Of a stretch of 60,341 nucleotides of DNA, positions 52,495-60,341 are shown piece by piece (within the stretch, counting starts at the first letter, position 1; every line of letters begins with the position of its first letter). The position numbers and the translations under genes were made by a program. Below the pieces are notes generated by a model. That model searched no databases, had not been told where the DNA came from, and was given only the letters and a program-made list of their open reading frames with translations. Source of the stretch: Phenylobacterium sp. (GTDB taxonomy: Bacteria; Pseudomonadota; Alphaproteobacteria; Caulobacterales; Caulobacteraceae); NCBI RefSeq assembly GCF_013911965.1, contig NZ_JACESE010000020.1, positions 1 through 60,341 of the forward strand, given 5' to 3'.

Positions 52495-53361
52495 ATGGGC
52501 GGGCGGCCAGGGCGTTTGCGCCAAGTGACGCGCGCCGTTCGTGAAGCGCAGGGGCCCGCCGCCGGCGAAGCGCCGACCGCCGCCCGGCCCTGGCGGTTCG
52601 GCCCCTATGACGGCATGTCGGGCTGGCTGCGGGGCTTCGCCCTCGCCATGGCCGTCGGCCTGTTCCTGGCCCTGTCGGGCGCCTTCGGAACGCTGGAGAT
52701 CCCGCTGTGGCGGCGCCTGGCCTACTGGCTCGGACTGATGGCGGCGGGGACGGTGATGGGCGGCGCCGTCGCCCGGCTGTTCTTCCCGCGCGGCGACCCG
52801 CCGGGGCCGGCGCGGCGGCTGTGGCTGAACGGGCTCCTGGCCAGCCTGGCCATGTCGGCGCCCTTCACCGTCGTGGTCTGGCTGGGGTCGCGGCTGATCC
52901 TGGGGGGCGACCTGCCGCTCTCGCGCCTGCCCGTGCTCTTCGTTCCGGTCCTCATGGTCGCCCTGGTGATGACGGCGCTGAACACCCTGGTGGAGCGGCA
53001 GCGGACCGCACTGGCCCTGGCCGCCGCCGCGCCTTCGCCGCCGAAGCCGGTGAAGTTCCTGGAACGCCTGCCCCTGCGGCTGCGCGGCGCCGATCTGTGG
53101 GCCGTCGAGGCCGAGGACCACTATCTGCGCCTGCACACCTCCAGGGGGCAGGACCTGATCCTCATGCGCCTGGCCGACGCCGTGGCCGAGCTGGACGGGC
53201 TGGAGGGCGCCCAGGTCCACCGCTCCTGGTGGGTGGCGCGGGCGGCGCTCACCGACGTCAAGCGCGGCGACGGGCGGGCGACGCTGACGCTGAAGGACGG
53301 CGCCCAGGTCCCCGTCAGCCGCACCTACGCCAAGGCCCTGCGCGAGGCGGGCTGGTACTGA
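52495..53361 (+). CDS. Membrane-anchored LytTR-domain regulator
   Basis: About 288 residues from ATG 52495; the RBS is weak and the start uncertain, but residues before MSGWLRGFALAMAVG (e.g. PWRFGPYDG) resemble the family. Four transmembrane segments occupy residues ~45-165. A C-terminal LytTR DNA-binding domain follows (LWAVEAEDHYLRLHTSRGQD, GLEGAQVHRSWWVAR, LKDGAQVPVSRTYAKALREA). There is no histidine-kinase or receiver domain, so it is a one-component membrane sensor. Its stop lies 3 bases from that of the convergent GNAT gene. Confidence 0.82.
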   Translation: MGGRPGRLRQVTRAVREAQGPAAGEAPTAARPWRFGPYDGMSGWLRGFALAMAVGLFLALSGAFGTLEIPLWRRLAYWLGLMAAGTVMGGAVARLFFPRGDPPGPARRLWLNGLLASLAMSAPFTVVVWLGSRLILGGDLPLSRLPVLFVPVLMVALVMTALNTLVERQRTALALAAAAPSPPKPVKFLERLPLRLRGADLWAVEAEDHYLRLHTSRGQDLILMRLADAVAELDGLEGAQVHRSWWVARAALTDVKRGDGRATLTLKDGAQVPVSRTYAKALREAGWY

Positions 53362-53364
53362 GGC

Positions 53365-53973
53365 CTATCCGGCCCGGCGGCGCTTCCAGTCCTCGCGGCT
53401 CTGGCCCCAGACGTCGACCTCGACGTCCATGGGCGGCGGCAGCCGGGCCTGGCGCAGGATGGACGAGCCGAGCCGCCGGGCCACGGCCTGGGAGTTCACA
53501 TTGGCGGGCTCGATGGTGTGGATCACCTCGGTCCAGCCCAGATGGTCGAAGGCCCAGTCGATGGCGGCGGTCGCCCCCTCGGTGGCGTAGCCGCGGCCCC
53601 AGCAGTCGCGCACGACGCCCCAGCCGACCTCCGTGCCGGGCCAGCCGTGCGGCCGCCAGGGTCCGAGCCGCCCCACCCAGCGCCCGCTCTCCTTCTCGAT
53701 GACGGAGAACATGGAGAAGCCCTCCAGCGCCCAGGCGCCGGCCATGGTCATCATCGAGCGCCAGACCTGCGGCGGCGTCCCGACGCCGCCGATGTAGCGG
53801 GCGGCCTCCTCGTCGGCGGAGAAGGCGCACCAGGGCTCGAAATCGGCCATGGTCGGGGGCCGCAGGACGAGGCGCGCCGTCTCCAGGGTGGGGCCAAGCT
53901 TCTCCGCCGCCGGCGATCCGGCCTCGACCTTAAAATTCACCTGTCCCTGCGCCTCCCCAGCGCGTCTTCGCAT
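53365..53973 (-). CDS. GNAT acetyltransferase (RimJ/RimL type)
   Basis: 202 residues from ATG 53973; GTG 53940, with AGGGA upstream, is an equally plausible start that removes 11 residues. Acetyl-CoA-dependent N-acetyltransferase: LETARLVLRPPTMADFEPWC, then VGRLGPWRPHGWPGTEVGWG, the CoA loop RDCWGRGYATEGATAAIDWA, and NVNSQAVARRLGSS. Such proteins modify ribosomal proteins or small amines. Substrate unknown. Confidence 0.85.
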   Translation of the reverse strand: MRRRAGEAQGQVNFKVEAGSPAAEKLGPTLETARLVLRPPTMADFEPWCAFSADEEAARYIGGVGTPPQVWRSMMTMAGAWALEGFSMFSVIEKESGRWVGRLGPWRPHGWPGTEVGWGVVRDCWGRGYATEGATAAIDWAFDHLGWTEVIHTIEPANVNSQAVARRLGSSILRQARLPPPMDVEVDVWGQSREDWKRRRAG

Positions 53974-54048
53974 CGTTCAGCCGCAATTCAGGCGTAAGGT
54001 GGGAGGCTTGTCGATATCGGATACGAAACCCCGCCTTCGAGCCCCGCC

Positions 54049-54804
54049 ATGAGCCAGGACCCGAACCCCCCGACCGAGCCGGACGATCTCGTCCTGCCGC
54101 CCCGCGATCCCGCCCCTGCGCGGCCCAGAGTCCCGCCGGCCCTGTGGATCGGGGGCGGCGTCGCCCTGGCCGCCGTGGTCGGGCTGTCGGCGGCGCTGGC
54201 GGTGAACGGCGGTCCGCCGAAGCTCCGCTCCGAGACGGCGCTCGACATCGAGATCGCCGAGGTCGCGCCGGCGCCGATTCCCGAGTCCTCGGGCGAGCCC
54301 CTGGAGGTGCTGCCGCCCGACATGGCCGCCGCCGCGCCCGAGGGTCCGGTCCTCGACCTCGCCCAGGCCGATCCGGAGCCCGATCCCGGGGCCGTCGAGC
54401 CGCCGCACGAGCGCGAGCCGCCCGCCCTGCGGATTCCGGCCAACAATGTCGCCCCGCCCAGCTTCGACTGCCGCTACGCCCGCAGCCGGGCCGAGCTGAT
54501 GGTCTGCGCCGATCCGGGCCTGGCCGAGGCCGATCGCCGGCTGGAGGCCGCCTACCGCCGTGCGCTGGATGCCGGCGTGCCCGCCTGGCGGCTGGAGCGG
54601 CAGCAGCGCCGCTGGCTGCGCGCGCGGGAGGATGCGGCCTTCGATGCGCCGGAAGCCGTGGCCGGCGTCTATGACGCCCGGATCGCCGAGCTGCAGGCGC
54701 TGGCCGACGGGGTCCCGCCCTTCGCCGCCGGGCCGCCGCCCGAGCCGCCGCCCGCGCCTGTCGCGCCCGAAGCGCCGGCCGCCCCCTGGCCGCTCTGGCC
54801 TTGA
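54049..54804 (+). CDS. Membrane-anchored DUF1311 (LprI-like) protein
   Basis: 251 residues from ATG 54049. One transmembrane segment (about 31-53) follows a Pro-rich cytoplasmic N-terminus. A Pro/Glu-rich linker leads to a C-terminal DUF1311 domain: SFDCRYARSRAELMVCADPG, LAEADRRLEAAYRRAL, QQRRWLRARE, with the two conserved Cys. This domain occurs in the lysozyme-inhibitor LprI. The ending is Pro/Ala-rich. Function in this genome unknown; possibly envelope protection. Confidence 0.8.
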   Translation: MSQDPNPPTEPDDLVLPPRDPAPARPRVPPALWIGGGVALAAVVGLSAALAVNGGPPKLRSETALDIEIAEVAPAPIPESSGEPLEVLPPDMAAAAPEGPVLDLAQADPEPDPGAVEPPHEREPPALRIPANNVAPPSFDCRYARSRAELMVCADPGLAEADRRLEAAYRRALDAGVPAWRLERQQRRWLRAREDAAFDAPEAVAGVYDARIAELQALADGVPPFAAGPPPEPPPAPVAPEAPAAPWPLWP

Positions 54805-54816
54805 GCCGAAACGCGA

Positions 54817-54846
54817 GAGGGCGGCCCCGTCGCCGGGACCGCCCTC
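54817..54846. terminator. Bidirectional hairpin before mdh 3' end
   Basis: GAGGGCGG / CCGCCCTC 8-bp stem continuing through an inner CCCG/CGGG stem to a TCGC loop. Lies between the convergent DUF1311 and mdh genes. Confidence 0.65.
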
Positions 54847-54872
54847 CGATAGGCGCGCGATGACGGCGGGGC

Positions 54873-55859
54873 TTAGCCCAGCATGTCCTTCACGGTCTCG
54901 CGCTCGCCGACCAGCTCCTCGTTGGTGGCGGCGATCTTGGACTTGGCGAAGTCGTCCATCTCGTAGGAGGTGACGACCTCGTAGCCGTTCGCCGTGGACT
55001 TCACCGGCATGCCGGCCCAGACGCCCTCGGCGAAGCCGTAGCGGCCCTCGCTGTTGACGGCGACCGAGTGGATCTTGCCCGGGGTGGCCAGGTCGCGGAC
55101 GTGGTCGATCAGGGCGTTGGCCGCCGAGGCCGCCGAGCTCTGGCCGCGGGCTTCGATGATGGCCGCGCCGCGCTTGCCGACGGTGGGCAGGTAGTCGTTC
55201 TTCAGCCAGGCCTCGTCGCCGATCACGTCAGCGGCCGCCTTGCCGCCGATCTTGGCGTGGGTGAAGTCGGCGAACATGGTCGGGCTGTGGTTGCCGTAGA
55301 TGAAGAGGTCGCTGACCTCGTTGATCGACACCCCGGCCTTCTTGGCCAGTTGGGCGCGGCCGCGGTTCTCGTCCAGGCGGACCATGGCGGTGAAGCGGTC
55401 GGGCGTCAGGCGCTTGGCCTGGCTGGCGGCGATCATGCAGTTGGTGTTGCAGGGGTTGCCGACCACGGCGATGCGGGCGTCGTCGGCGGCCACGGCGTCG
55501 ATCGCCTGGCCCTGGGCGATGAAGATCTTGCCGTTGTCCTTCAGGAGGTCGGCGCGCTCCATGCCCGGGCCGCGCGGCTTGGAGCCGACCAGCAGGCACC
55601 AGTTGGCGTCCTTGAAGGCGACCTTCGGGTCGTCGGTCAGAACCATGTCCTGCAGCAGCGGGAAGGCGCAGTCGTCCAGCTCCATGGCCACGCCCTTGAG
55701 CGCCTTCTGGGCGCCTTCGGTGGGGATTTCGAGGAGCTGCAGGATGACCGGCTGGTCCTTGCCCAGCATCTCGCCCGAGGCGATGCGGAAGAGCAGGGCG
55801 TAGCCGATATTGCCGGCCGCGCCGGTGACCGCCACGCGGACGGGGGGCTTCGTGGTCAT
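54873..55859 (-). CDS. mdh: Malate dehydrogenase (328-residue, cytosolic type)
   Basis: 328 residues from ATG 55859 (the frame is open further to 55940 without an RBS). NAD loop [64 protein letters not shown], and catalytic His in [13 protein letters not shown]. These mark the MDH type found in beta/gamma-proteobacteria, actinobacteria and the eukaryotic cytosol. Most alphaproteobacteria instead carry the LDH-like MDH next to sucC. Here it is 3.1 kb from sucC, separated by four other genes. Confidence 0.95.
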   Translation of the reverse strand: MTTKPPVRVAVTGAAGNIGYALLFRIASGEMLGKDQPVILQLLEIPTEGAQKALKGVAMELDDCAFPLLQDMVLTDDPKVAFKDANWCLLVGSKPRGPGMERADLLKDNGKIFIAQGQAIDAVAADDARIAVVGNPCNTNCMIAASQAKRLTPDRFTAMVRLDENRGRAQLAKKAGVSINEVSDLFIYGNHSPTMFADFTHAKIGGKAAADVIGDEAWLKNDYLPTVGKRGAAIIEARGQSSAASAANALIDHVRDLATPGKIHSVAVNSEGRYGFAEGVWAGMPVKSTANGYEVVTSYEMDDFAKSKIAATNEELVGERETVKDMLG

Positions 55860-55978
55860 GGGAGGGCGCTCCTCATAGAGATGGCGAGACGATGTGGCCG
55901 GTCCCGTAGCCCATGGCGCGCCCCTGCGGCAAGGCGCCACCGGTTGCTCAGCCTGCGCGGGTCGCGCTAGCTCAGCCC

Positions 55979-56398
55979 ATGACCGGCCTCGACCCCGCCT
56001 TCCTCGCCACCTCGCACGAACTGGGCGAGCTCGCCCTGTGCCACGCCCGCCTGCAGGCCGACGCCCGCTACGCCTGGATCGTTCTGATCCCGCGCGGCGG
56101 CGCCTATCGCGAGATGGAGGACCTGCCGGCCGGCGCGCCGGAACAGCTGATGGGCGAGATCCTGCGCGCCGGCGCGGCCGTCCGCGCCGTGGGCCAGGCC
56201 CTGGGCCGGCCGGTGGAGAAGCTGAACGTCGGGGCGCTGGGCAATGTCACGCCGCAGCTGCACGTCCATGTGGTCGGCCGCCGGGCCGACGACGCCGCCT
56301 GGCCCGACCCGGTCTGGGGCCGCGGCCAGGCCGCGCCCTACGACGCCGGGGCGCTCGACCGGGCCATGGCCGCCGCCCGCGCCGCCCTCGGCCTCTAG
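55979..56398 (+). CDS. HIT-family hydrolase
   Basis: 139 residues from ATG 55979. The histidine-triad region reads [20 protein letters not shown] with His95 and His97, the His97 position being the nucleophile in this family; the first position of the triad is Gln93, as in a subgroup of HIT proteins common in alphaproteobacteria. It probably hydrolyses nucleotide phosphoramidates or dinucleoside polyphosphates. Divergent from mdh with a 119-base shared region, and convergent with the chemoreceptor (3 bases apart). Confidence 0.88.
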   Translation: MTGLDPAFLATSHELGELALCHARLQADARYAWIVLIPRGGAYREMEDLPAGAPEQLMGEILRAGAAVRAVGQALGRPVEKLNVGALGNVTPQLHVHVVGRRADDAAWPDPVWGRGQAAPYDAGALDRAMAAARAALGL

Positions 56399-56401
56399 GG
56401 C

Positions 56402-58531
56402 TCAGGCCGCGCGGCGGTTCGCGGCGGCGGGGGCGGCCGCGGACGCCAGCTTGAAGCGGCCGACCATCTGGGTCAGGCGGTCGGCCTCGGTGCTGACCGA
56501 CTGGCTGGCCGCCGCGCTCTCTTCCGACATGGCGGCGTTGCGCTGGGTCACCCCGTCCATCTGGCTGACGCTTTCGCTGACGAGGGCCAGGGCGCGGGCC
56601 TGCTCCTCGGCGGAGGCGGCGATCTCGGCCACGAGGCGGTCGATGTCGCCCACCTGGCCGGCGATGTCCTCGATCGCGCCGCCCGTCCGCTGGACCAGCT
56701 CCACCCCCTCGCCGACGTTGCGCGACGACTCGCTGATCAGGGCCTTGATCTCCTTGGCCGCGTCGGCCGAGCGCTGGGCGAGGGCCCGGACTTCGGAGGC
56801 GACGACGGCGAAGCCCTTGCCCGCCTCGCCCGCCCGCGCCGCCTCGACCCCGGCGTTCAGGGCCAGGAGATTGGTCTGAAAGGCGATCTCGTCGATCACG
56901 CCGATGATGGTCGAGATGCGGCCCGCCGAGCCCTCGATGCGGGCCATGGCCTCGACCGCATCGGCCACCACCTGCCGCGTGGCGTGCGAGGCGCCGGAGG
57001 CCTGGCCGATCACCTCGCGGGCGGCGTGGACGCCCTGGGCCGTCTTGCGCACCGATTGCGCGGTCTCCTCGAGGGCGGCGGCCGATTCCTCCAGGCTGGC
57101 GGCCTGGGTCTCAGTGCGGCGGGACAGGTCGTCGGAGGCGCGGCTCAGCTCGTCGGAACTGGCGCGCAGGGTGTGGGCCAGTTCGCTGATCGCGGCCATC
57201 ATGGCGCCGACCTGGTCCATGGCGCCGTTGAAGTCGGCGGCGAGCTGGGCGTAGGCCTCCGGCAGGTCGCCGGTCAGCCGGAAGGTCAGGTCGCCCGCGG
57301 CCAGGCGGCGCATGGCCTCGCCGATGCTGTCGACCACCAGGGTCCGCTCGCTGGCCAGGGCCCGGGCCTCGGCCTCCTTGCGGGCCCGTTCGGCGGCCTC
57401 TTCGGCGGCGGCCAGCTCGGCGTCGGCCTGGCGCTTGGCGACGATCACGTCCCGGAAGTGGGCCAGGGCCTTGGTCATGGCCCCGATCTCGTCCCGCCGG
57501 CCCGCATGGGCGAGCGCCAGGTCGGTGTCGCCCTCGGTGAGACGGCCCGTGTCGCGGGTCAGGCTGTCGAGCGGGCGGATGATGGATCGGCTCACCCGCA
57601 GGCCCATGATGATCGCCCCGGCGAGGATGGCCAGCACGCCGGCCGCGATGGCCGCAAGCATCACGCGATGGCCGGCCACGGCCGCGGCGGCCTCGTCGTG
57701 GGCCATCCGGGCGACCAGGTTCTCGAGGTCGTGGAGGGCTTCGATGCGCGCCGAGGCGGCGTCGAACCAGGCCTCGCCCGACAGACCTTCGCCCCCCTGG
57801 AGGAAGGCGGCGCGCATGTCGACGAAAGTCCGGTTGGCCGGCGAATTCTCGAAGCCGGACCACCGCGTGTTCAGGGCCTCGTCGGCGTTGATCTGGATCG
57901 CGCGCACGGCGCCGGCCTCCTCCCCCTGCAGGAAGGACAGCCTCGCCTTGGCGCCCTCGACCTCCCCGGCCGCCAGGGCGCCGGCGCCGAGCGCACGTTC
58001 CTGGCCGGCCATCTCCTTGGCCAGGAGGAGGGCCGAATAGGCGCGGAAGGTTCGGCCGAGCTCGGCGTTCTCGCGGGCGGCGTCGCCCCCGATCTCGTGG
58101 AGGGCGTCCAGGCCGGACCCGATGATCGCGCTGTAGGCGGCCAGGACGCCGGCCGGCTGGGCGTTCAGGCCGTCCACCTGCTGGCGCAGTTCGGGCAAGG
58201 CTTTCAGGGCGCGGCCCAGGGGCGTCGCCGCCGCCCCGCCGAACCGGCGCTCGGCCTCGTCATAGGCGACGGCCGCCGCGTCGACCTTGCGCCGCTGTTC
58301 GGCCAGGGCCGGCGACAGGACGCCGGCCTTCAGGCTCAGATTGGACAGGCCGCGCTCGGCCTGCAGCTCGTGGATCAGGCGGCCGGCCGCCGTGGCGCCG
58401 TCGATCTCGGCCATGACGCGCACGCTGGCGTGCAGGCTCGCCCAGCTCTGCTCGACGATGACGCCGGCGGTGAGGAGGAGGGCGAGGATGGGAATGAGCA
58501 GGATGAGGTGGATGCGCTGGGAGATGGTCAT
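56402..58531 (-). CDS. Methyl-accepting chemotaxis protein with NIT sensor domain
   Basis: 709 residues from ATG 58531. First transmembrane segment (about 8-28), then a periplasmic NIT domain (~45-290) with the signature [23 protein letters not shown] domains sense nitrate or nitrite in characterised cases. Second transmembrane segment (about 295-320), HAMP ([20 protein letters not shown]), a second HAMP-like linker, and the MCP signalling domain with the conserved hairpin [20 protein letters not shown]. The C-terminus ends in an Ala/Arg tail without the receptor pentapeptide. No che genes are adjacent. Confidence 0.92.
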   Translation of the reverse strand: MTISQRIHLILLIPILALLLTAGVIVEQSWASLHASVRVMAEIDGATAAGRLIHELQAERGLSNLSLKAGVLSPALAEQRRKVDAAAVAYDEAERRFGGAAATPLGRALKALPELRQQVDGLNAQPAGVLAAYSAIIGSGLDALHEIGGDAARENAELGRTFRAYSALLLAKEMAGQERALGAGALAAGEVEGAKARLSFLQGEEAGAVRAIQINADEALNTRWSGFENSPANRTFVDMRAAFLQGGEGLSGEAWFDAASARIEALHDLENLVARMAHDEAAAAVAGHRVMLAAIAAGVLAILAGAIIMGLRVSRSIIRPLDSLTRDTGRLTEGDTDLALAHAGRRDEIGAMTKALAHFRDVIVAKRQADAELAAAEEAAERARKEAEARALASERTLVVDSIGEAMRRLAAGDLTFRLTGDLPEAYAQLAADFNGAMDQVGAMMAAISELAHTLRASSDELSRASDDLSRRTETQAASLEESAAALEETAQSVRKTAQGVHAAREVIGQASGASHATRQVVADAVEAMARIEGSAGRISTIIGVIDEIAFQTNLLALNAGVEAARAGEAGKGFAVVASEVRALAQRSADAAKEIKALISESSRNVGEGVELVQRTGGAIEDIAGQVGDIDRLVAEIAASAEEQARALALVSESVSQMDGVTQRNAAMSEESAAASQSVSTEADRLTQMVGRFKLASAAAPAAANRRAA

Positions 58532-58748
58532 CGGGGCCTCGGTCGCGAACGGACGCGCCAAGCCTCTTCCCTGACGGGCTTTCCCAAAACTTAAGGTTGT
58601 CGCTCGCCCCGGCGGGCGCAGCGCGGCGACGGCGCCGGACGGCCTGCTCCGGACGGCTCAATTGCTTGAGAAATAAGGTCTTCCCGCCTCAGCTGGCGGC
58701 CTGGGGCGGGAGGTCGCGGGAGATGCGACAAATGGTTGCAGTCGCGGG

Positions 58749-59474
58749 TTACCGGCGGCGCAGCACCACGTTCCGCGGAACGCTGTCCTCGATCAGCTGC
58801 CCCGTCCAGGCGCCGTCGCCGGCCGCCGACAGGGTGGCCACGCTGGGCGGCGCGCCGCGTCGCGGCGAGAAGCGCAGGGTGACCTGGGTTCCCTGGCGAT
58901 CGACGTCGTCCAGGAAGCCTGAGCCGTCCAGGGCGCCGGGCCTGCGGGTGTCGCGCCAGGCGCCTTCCAGCGGGCCGGAGCCGCGGTCGACGAAGCGCAG
59001 GGCGTAGAGCTCCACGCCGCCCGAGGTGACCAGGGCCCAGCTGCCGTCCAGCGGGCCCTGCAGCCCCTGCGCCGATTCGTAGGAGGCTCGCATGCGCGCC
59101 TCGTAGCTGCGTTCCTCGGCGGTCAGCCCGCTCCCCAGGCGGTCGCGTTCGTCGAGGAAGACGGGGTTCGAGGCGATGGTCGGCGCCGAGCGGTCGGCCA
59201 CGCGCGGCGGCGGCGGCTGAGGCGCCGGGTTCGAGGGGCGGGCGGCGGCCACCGGCGGCTCCGGCTGCGGCGGCGGGTCGAGCGCGGGCGCGCCGCTCAC
59301 GGCCCCGGCCGGGGCGGACTCAGGCGCCGGCGTCGGGCTCGACTCGGCCGGCGGGGCCGGCGGATTGGCCAGCAGCGCGCCGATGGGATCGTTCTCCTGT
59401 GCGGCCGCGCCGCCGGCGGCGGCCAGGAGGAGGGGCAGGACCAGGCTCCGGGCGGGTCGAGCAAGAAGTCCCAT
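58749..59474 (-). CDS. Secreted Pro-rich protein of unknown function
   Basis: 241 residues from ATG 59474. A signal peptide (SLVLPLLLAAAGGAAAQE) is followed by a long Pro/Ala-rich disordered stretch (about 40-95), then a compact C-terminal domain of about 120 residues (SYEARMRASYESAQGLQGPL, GSWALVTSGGVELYALRFVD, WTGQLIEDSVPRNVVLRRR) that looks like a small beta barrel. I do not recognise the family. Likely periplasmic or outer-membrane associated. Confidence 0.75.
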   Translation of the reverse strand: MGLLARPARSLVLPLLLAAAGGAAAQENDPIGALLANPPAPPAESSPTPAPESAPAGAVSGAPALDPPPQPEPPVAAARPSNPAPQPPPPRVADRSAPTIASNPVFLDERDRLGSGLTAEERSYEARMRASYESAQGLQGPLDGSWALVTSGGVELYALRFVDRGSGPLEGAWRDTRRPGALDGSGFLDDVDRQGTQVTLRFSPRRGAPPSVATLSAAGDGAWTGQLIEDSVPRNVVLRRR

Positions 59475-59513
59475 GCGGCGTGCGGCTCCTGAAGTCTGCG
59501 GTCCGGCGGCGGC

Positions 59514-60341
59514 TCAGTCGGCGGCGATGGCCTGGGCCACGGCGAGGAGGCGGCGCGCCTCGCCAAGGTGCAGACGCTCGACCATCCGGCCTTCGACCCG
59601 GATCACGCCCCTATCGGTATTTTCAGGCGAATCAAAGGCCTCGACCACCTTGCGCGACCACTCCACCTCTTCGGGCGCCGGCGAAAAGGCGCGGTTGGCC
59701 GTCTCGATCTGGCGCGGATGGATCAGGGTCTTGCCGTCGAAGCCGAAGGCCGCGCCTTGCGCGCACTGCCGGGCCAGGCCCTGGTCGTCCTCGATCTCGT
59801 TATAGACGCCGTCGAGAATGGCGAGCCCGTGGGCGCGGGCGGCCGCGACCATGAGGGAGAGGGGCCCCAGCAGCGGCGTGCGCTCCACCTCGGGCCGGCA
59901 GCGCATCTCCTTGGCCAGGTCGTTGGTCCCGACGACGAGGGTGGTCAGGCGGTTCTCCGCGGCCGCGGCGCCGAGCGCGTCCAGGCCGAAGAGGACGGCG
60001 CAGGTCTCGACCATGGCCCAGAGGGCGGTCTCCGGCGGCAGGGCTGCGGCGTAGGCGGCCAGGTCGCCGGGCCCGTCGACCTTGGGCGCCAGCACGGCGT
60101 CCGGCCGCGCGCCGGCGGCGGCGGCGAGGTCGGCCTTCCCCCACTCGGTGGACAGGGCGTTGACGCGGATCACCACCTCGCGGCGGCCGAAACCGCCCGC
60201 GCGCACGGCGGCGCAGGCGGCCTCCCGCGCCTCGGCCTTCAGGTCCGGAGCGACGGCGTCCTCCAGGTCGAGGATGACCACGTCGCAGTCGAGGTCCTTG
60301 GCCTTCTCGATCGCCCGGGCGTTGGCGGCGGGCATGTAGAG
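59514..60341 (-). CDS. HpcH/HpaI aldolase / citrate-lyase beta-like (CitE), 5' truncated
   Basis: Partial: the reading frame runs off the right edge of the window, and the last two codons encode Leu-Tyr of the usual LYMPAAN start region. At least 275 residues. CitE-like TIM barrel: MPAANARAIEKAKDLDCDVV, ILDLEDAVAPDLKAEAR, RVNALSTEWG, VGTNDLAKEMRCR, and a C-terminal GKTLIHPRQIETANRAFSP. Family members cleave malyl-, citramalyl- or related CoA thioesters using magnesium. Only the first residues are missing. Confidence 0.92.
   Translation of the reverse strand, partial: LYMPAANARAIEKAKDLDCDVVILDLEDAVAPDLKAEAREAACAAVRAGGFGRREVVIRVNALSTEWGKADLAAAAGARPDAVLAPKVDGPGDLAAYAAALPPETALWAMVETCAVLFGLDALGAAAAENRLTTLVVGTNDLAKEMRCRPEVERTPLLGPLSLMVAAARAHGLAILDGVYNEIEDDQGLARQCAQGAAFGFDGKTLIHPRQIETANRAFSPAPEEVEWSRKVVEAFDSPENTDRGVIRVEGRMVERLHLGEARRLLAVAQAIAAD

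Overview
This window is a high-GC (mostly above 70% by eye) stretch of bacterial chromosome from an alphaproteobacterium, most likely a Caulobacteraceae member (Caulobacter/Phenylobacterium-like). The reasons are the gene families, frequent GTG/TTG starts, many ATGA gene overlaps, and TonB receptor, MCP and acyl-CoA genes typical of that group. The assignment is an inference; no rRNA or tRNA is present to confirm it. 52 protein genes are annotated.

Layout. (1) 283-3797: a two-gene cassette that is visibly more A/T-rich and uses rare codons. It encodes an alpha-helical repeat protein and a protein with an N-terminal PD-(D/E)XK nuclease-like motif, joined by an ATGA overlap. This is the best candidate for an undescribed (possibly anti-phage) system. 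(2) 3896-18100: DoxX-like membrane protein; siderophore-type TonB receptor behind a Fur-like palindrome; dapB, probably with a CTG start; amidase; thioesterase-like protein; cytochrome b plus molybdopterin lipoprotein pair; UPF0126 channel; hotdog protein; hemerythrin; RibBA with a dead GTP-cyclohydrolase II half; acyl-CoA ligase; TetR regulator. (3) 18242-20609: a metallophosphoesterase (PlcP/LpxH-like) followed by a glycosyltransferase whose N-terminus is a TetR DNA-binding domain, with a near-perfect palindrome over its start codon. (4) 20613-29640: acyl-CoA metabolism (enoyl-CoA hydratase, acyl-CoA dehydrogenase, class III CoA-transferase, thiolase-like plus DUF35 pair), an OppA-like lipoprotein and a MATE exporter. 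(5) 29857-36984: rfbBDA (dTDP-rhamnose precursor synthesis, without rfbC), a DUF885 protease, another acyl-CoA dehydrogenase and murI. (6) 37130-43789: M3 peptidase, a small histidine-bearing membrane protein divergent from a LysR regulator, then ffh-rpsP-rimM. (7) 43837-55859: the 2-oxoglutarate dehydrogenase/succinyl-CoA synthetase operon sucC-sucD-sucA-sucB-lpdA on the minus strand, with mdh further upstream and separated from it by four unrelated genes. (8) 55979-end: HIT protein, NIT-domain chemoreceptor, secreted Pro-rich protein, and a CitE-like lyase cut by the window edge.

Three copies of a ~130-bp double-hairpin repeat (14221, 24460, 39272) each lie exactly between convergent genes, so they probably act as bidirectional terminators. 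Other convergent junctions carry unique GC-rich hairpins or overlapping stop codons. Several inverted repeats next to regulators or catabolic genes are candidate operators. No CRISPR array, rRNA, tRNA, insertion sequence or transposase was seen.
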